Assembly: GCA_015852425.1 (NCBI GenBank)
Contig: JAAAIG010000686.1
Location: 1-21,018, forward strand
Reading direction: 5' to 3'
Length of the DNA stretch: 21,018 nt
From: Gryganskiella cystojenkinii
Lineage: Eukaryota; Mortierellomycota; Mortierellomycetes; Mortierellales; Mortierellaceae
The first letter of the stretch is position 1. Every line of letters begins with the position of its first letter. Both the position numbers and the translations under genes were made by a program. Below the pieces are notes generated by a model. The model was not told the origin of the DNA, did no database searches, and saw only the letters and a list, made by a program, of their open reading frames with translations. Of this stretch, positions 18,101 to 21,018 are shown in pieces.

Positions 18101-18495
18101 AGACGCTGAGCCTTGAAGGCATAGCAACATCCAATCTTCCTGATGCAAACACGGTGTGCTGCATCGAACCAAGCGATGAAGCAGAGTTAGAACTCAAGAG
18201 AATATTGTCAGAAACCAGCATGAAGAAACGTGTCAAAGTGCTCCCTTGCAGTATATCCGATATGGAAAAAGGACCCATCGTGCTGACTGCTCTGAGCTTC
18301 CCGAGATTCCGGATGATGCTGCCTCAACTGTGGCCTTGCTTTTTTGCTCTCCATAAATCTCGAGGATCTGGGACACTGCATTGTCAGAAGGGCAGCGATT
18401 CATTGACTGTTGGTCTAGTGACGGTACCAAACTTTCAGAAGATTTCTCTTGGCAAGACACACGACAATGTCCATGCCTACCGCGTATCACCTTGA
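18101..18495 (+). other. Unassigned coding-like patch (plus strand)
   Basis: After a TAG at about 18099 the plus strand is open with charged, protein-like composition: TLSLEGIATSNLPDANTVCC, then EPSDEAELELKRILSETSMK and ISDMEKGPIVLTAL, ending with TGA at about 18495. There is no convincing ATG start (M first at about 18220). A few residues before the stop also look coding (SGFDLNGPMK), suggesting an older longer frame broken by a nonsense change. The antisense strand is also open here but is S/L-rich, as expected for the shadow of a charged protein. I do not recognise the family. Confidence 0.35.
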
Positions 18496-18589
18496 GCACC
18501 TTGTTGACTCTCTTCCGGTCCGCCTCTTGTCCGTTTTTCTCGCTTACTGGTATCCATACAAGGGGACGAATAGCCGATCTAACAGCTCG

Positions 18590-18840
18590 CTAAATTTCAC
18601 CAGTGAGATCAGACATGACTTGGTCCGCGATCTTCGCAGAAAAGAAGCCCCCAGCCATCATCACATCGAAACATATTTACCCGATTCTCATATTCTTTTG
18701 TCGTGTGCGGGTCATCTGATCGAGTCCGCGAACAAGAGCTGCGATATCTGGGCCACCATCGTCTTTAGAAAGGTTTTGAGTATCAAGTGTAGGTTCCTCA
18801 CGATCAACGAAGGTCGATAGCCCTTATGATGGAAGCCCAA
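18590..18840 (-). other. Unassigned coding-like patch (minus strand)
   Basis: The minus strand reads STFVDREEPTLDTQNLSKDD, then IAALVRGLDQMTRTRQKNMR, before TAA at about 18690. A possible 91-nt intron (donor GTAAATATG, acceptor AAATTTAG) would continue it as GELLDRLFVPLYGYQ. Charged composition and plausible splice sites suggest a genuine exon or its relic. No family is recognised and no start is visible. Confidence 0.3.
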
Positions 18841-19049
18841 GGAAAGACCATTTTCGTGGTTAGTATGGTACTCCAAAAATTGGCCCCAGCAAGCAATAGC
18901 ATTGATCGTGCACAGTCTATTGTATTGTTACTGTTGCAGCCCTTGACGTTAGCAACCATGGATGGGAACTATAAAATGCAGACTGATAGATTAGCTCATC
19001 GACGCATTTACGACATGCCGACGATGCCCTCTCAATCATCATCATACCA

Positions 19050-19236
19050 CAAACGCACCTACACAGGAGACTTAAAAGAGCACCGGTGTACTTGGTATGA
19101 TTCAGCAAACCTAGCCTAACTATCGAGTAGCCTCAGACAATGTTACCTTGAACGTTACCGCCTCTGCCACACTCTGCTCACGGTCCCCCCACCCTGTCGC
19201 CGCAAACGAACCTTAACAGGAGACCTAAAAGAGCAC
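19050..19236 (+). repeat. Direct repeat pair of 34 nt, 153 nt apart
   Basis: CAAACG(C/A)ACCT followed by CAGGAGAC(T/C)TAAAAGAGCAC occurs at 19050-19083 and again at 19203-19236, matching at about 30 of 34 positions. In one frame both copies read T-G-D-L-K-E-H, which recalls a C2H2 finger helix, but no cysteine pair accompanies either. Confidence 0.75.
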
Positions 19237-19369
19237 TAATGTCTTGGCAAGATGTTGCTGACCCCAAGAAATGGTCAATGGCCTTATATTGCTAAAACGA
19301 GAGAAAAGGATAGAGAGGAGAGTAAGGAGAGAAAAAGAGAACTTGATGGACAGGCTGCTATCGGTTTGA

Positions 19370-19603
19370 GAAAAAAAAAAAAAAACTACCTTTCAAAGTC
19401 TGCCCCTTCCATGAAGTCAACAAGGACTTCGATGTACACGAAACACTTTGTACTGCCTTCAATATCGTGTCATAGGATAAGGTGTTGCCCAGTCGATCGG
19501 TTCTGACGAGTGGTGATTTTTTGAATCCTAGGCTAGGATGGTAAAAAGTTATTGTCTGGGTCCAGGTTTGCTGTGCAATTCTGAATGATTGGAGGAGAGG
19601 CAT
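19370..19603 (-). other. Possible small ORF or coding relic
   Basis: An ATG at 19603 on the minus strand opens a frame of about 75 codons (MPLLQSFRIAQQTWTQTITF onward) that runs into a T-run at about 19375. An overlapping frame reads HDIEGSTKCFVYIEVLVDFM then EGADFER, which looks more like a conserved protein piece than the ATG-initiated frame does. A T/C-rich leader precedes the ATG. A long pyrimidine tract ending CGTTTTAG near 19297 could be a splice acceptor, but splicing meets a stop quickly. I cannot decide between a tiny gene and a relic. Confidence 0.25.
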
Positions 19604-20458
19604 GGCAGGTGGTATTAGGGGAGTGAGTTGATTATGGTTGGTAAATGGAGCAAAGGACAGAGAAACAAAACAGGAGATTGAGAAAATAGGAATGCCGAAG
19701 GCACTGAGAGCCTTTTGTGTTCGCCTTCAGGCTTTAAATTGAACCTCAAAAAAAATGTTCACACGGTTGTAGGCGCGATTTCGTCATGTGCAGTGGTGCA
19801 TCGTGGTCACTCTCACAATCTTCTCTCCTCCATGTCCCCCTTTTCAAAACTCTTTCTTCTCGCCTCACAAAACATCTAGTTTGATTGGATCCCCTGAATC
19901 TCTCACCCAACCAATGGTCGTCATGATCAACAAACGTCTCTCTTTCACCACAAAATGACCTTATCATCACTCCCCCCCCGTTTTAAACATTGCTCTCCGT
20001 GTCCAAAGACAGGCTCACAGCAGCCACAAAGTCGCATTCAGGAAACGAGCTGGGTTCGTATTCGATCCCGATGCGACCCCTGATCAGTCAATCAACTATA
20101 ATCCCGTCCTTTTTCAGTTCGATTCTCGCAAAAAAAAAGAGGGAGAGAGTGAGAGGAAAACAACTTTAATCTGCCTCTTCTTTTTAATTCTGGGCTGAAG
20201 AAAGACAAATGGGAAGGTTGAGTGTACATGTGGGCAATGGTCCGTTGGTGTGAAGAGTCAAATTCAAAAGAGATGGAGCGAAAAACAGGGCCGGAGCTTG
20301 CCCGAACGTGGAACTCTTTAAGGCACAAAGAAAACGACCAAATAGAGTTCTGGTACTCGCGAAAAAAGAGGATGGGTCCCTTTGCAAGAAAAACCTTGTT
20401 TAGGGCGAGGCAGGGTGGATAAGGGAGGCCGCGGGTTGTCCGAAATATATTCTACCAC
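19604..20458. other. Intergenic, no gene recognised
   Basis: This stretch holds C/T-rich tracts, a C8 run at about 19972, an A9 run at about 20130 and a small GAAGGC/GCCTTC hairpin at about 19699-19729. All frames are short and without motifs. I tested 20030-20090 for a tRNA because of TTCGAT-like sequence and found no cloverleaf. Confidence 0.4.
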
Positions 20459-20528
20459 GTGGTAACTCATCATGGGTTGGTGGTAACTCATCTTGGGTTG
20501 GTGGTAACTCATCTTGGGTTGGTGGTAC
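20459..20528 (+). repeat. Minisatellite, three 21-nt units plus a partial copy
   Basis: GTGGTAACTCATCWTGGGTTG is repeated at 20459-20479, 20480-20500 and 20501-20521; the first copy has A and the others T at the variable position. A partial GTGGTAC follows. Because 21 is a multiple of three, the minus strand reads a repeated YHQPKMS heptapeptide within an ATG-started frame (20674 to 20318). Confidence 0.92.
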
Positions 20529-20602
20529 CAAGAGTAACCGTCTCTGGCTCTAGTTGGCACAGTAGGAACTCTGCAGACTGCATGATTATCCCTCCGCCCT
20601 GT

Positions 20603-20626
20603 ATTGGAATCTCCTGAGATTCCAAT
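20603..20626. repeat. Perfect inverted repeat, 11-bp arms, 2-nt spacer
   Basis: ATTGGAATCTC is followed by CT and then GAGATTCCAAT. A transcript from either strand could form a tight hairpin. It lies about 75 bp right of the 21-nt minisatellite and about 105 bp before the putative gene start at 20732. It resembles a small insertion scar or binding palindrome. Confidence 0.8.
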
Positions 20627-20731
20627 TTCATATTTTTTCAATTTATCCAGGTTTACAATTTTTTTTGCCCTCATTATCCTCCATTCTCAATTACCCGCGT
20701 TTCATGCACAACGACTTCGCCCAACTCGATC

Positions 20732-21018
20732 ATGGACTCTAATCTCGAGTTTCTCAGTTCCTTTGACGTCTCTGACACCAAGTTTCCAGCTCTTCTTCTA
20801 CCCAAGAAACGACGAGCTGTCTTTCTGTGTTATTCGTAGAACTCGATGGCCGCTCGGTGAAGGTGACTCTGACGAGGAAGAGCAAGACGAAGGCGATGAG
20901 CAAGCAGAAGGCGATGTGGTTGTTCCTGCTCGATTGGTGAAAACCAGGAAGGGCAAGAAGGCTGCTCGAGAAGGGAGAAATCTACCACCGGCCCCCAACT
21001 TTCATGATGTCTTTCTTC
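20732..21018 (+). CDS. Possible 5' part of a gene running off the window; acidic/basic protein
   Basis: An ATG at 20732 follows a C/T-rich leader and opens MDSNLEFLSSFDVSDTKF, stopping at about 20840. A second, overlapping plus-strand frame reads continuously from before the ATG to the window edge: LFFYPRNDELSFCVIRRTRW, then a D/E-rich run (GDSDEEEQDEGDEQAEGD), VVVPARLVKTRKGKKAAREG and RNLPPAPNFHDVFL. The second frame looks more like a conserved protein. Either a small intron or a frameshift joins the two, or the true start lies elsewhere. The acidic run followed by basic residues recalls nuclear or DNA-associated proteins. Family not recognised; the C-terminus is outside the window. Confidence 0.4.

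Noticed and set aside
20030..20090. Possible tRNA (TTCGATCC-like T arm)
   Set aside because: No acceptor stem, D arm or anticodon arm could be paired around it.

Overview
The window looks like nuclear DNA of an early-diverging, Mortierella-like fungus (Mucoromycota). The largest gene is a bacterial-style nonribosomal peptide synthetase (NRPS) interrupted by two short GT-AG introns. Around it lie relics of families I know from Mortierellaceae: a Crinkler-type effector-like protein, a repetitive secreted protein, a Helitron/PIF1 helicase and a C2H2 zinc-finger gene. The genus assignment is inference; no marker gene is present.

Layout. 209-1126 (+) is an intact intronless gene for a 305-residue helical protein with a glycine-rich hydrophobic core segment, resembling alpha-helical pore-forming proteins. 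1395-2844 (-) is a decayed secreted-protein gene. 3891-5098 (-) is a decayed Crinkler gene: its N-terminal domain, P-loop and following NTPase blocks lie in order but in shifting frames. After about 1.1 kb with no recognisable gene comes 6236-13761 (+), an NRPS with the order C(dual E/C)-A-T-C-A-T-TE, about 2432 residues after splicing. Immediately downstream are a C-terminal Helitron/PIF1 helicase relic (13874-14481, -) and a small secreted cysteine-containing ORF lacking an ATG (14545-15174, -). From about 15.2 kb to the end the DNA is gene-poor: a 157-bp foldback/MITE-like element, several minisatellites, a degenerate C2H2 zinc-finger relic, short unassigned coding-like patches, and the start of a possible gene running off the right edge.

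How it fits together. The NRPS is the only complete biosynthetic gene. Its first domain carries the diagnostic motif of a dual epimerisation/condensation domain. Such a domain should receive an aminoacyl or peptidyl chain from an upstream carrier, epimerise its last residue and extend it with the residue chosen by A1. The next module adds a residue whose code is close to threonine, and the thioesterase then releases the chain. No upstream A-T module is visible in the 6.2 kb to the left. The protein therefore either works in trans with another synthetase, or is a 5'-truncated descendant of a longer one, or starts directly on a diffusible acyl substrate. It sits in a repeat- and pseudogene-rich neighbourhood with a Helitron helicase scrap about 110 bp from its stop codon. 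This fits an accessory, mobile-element-shaped region.
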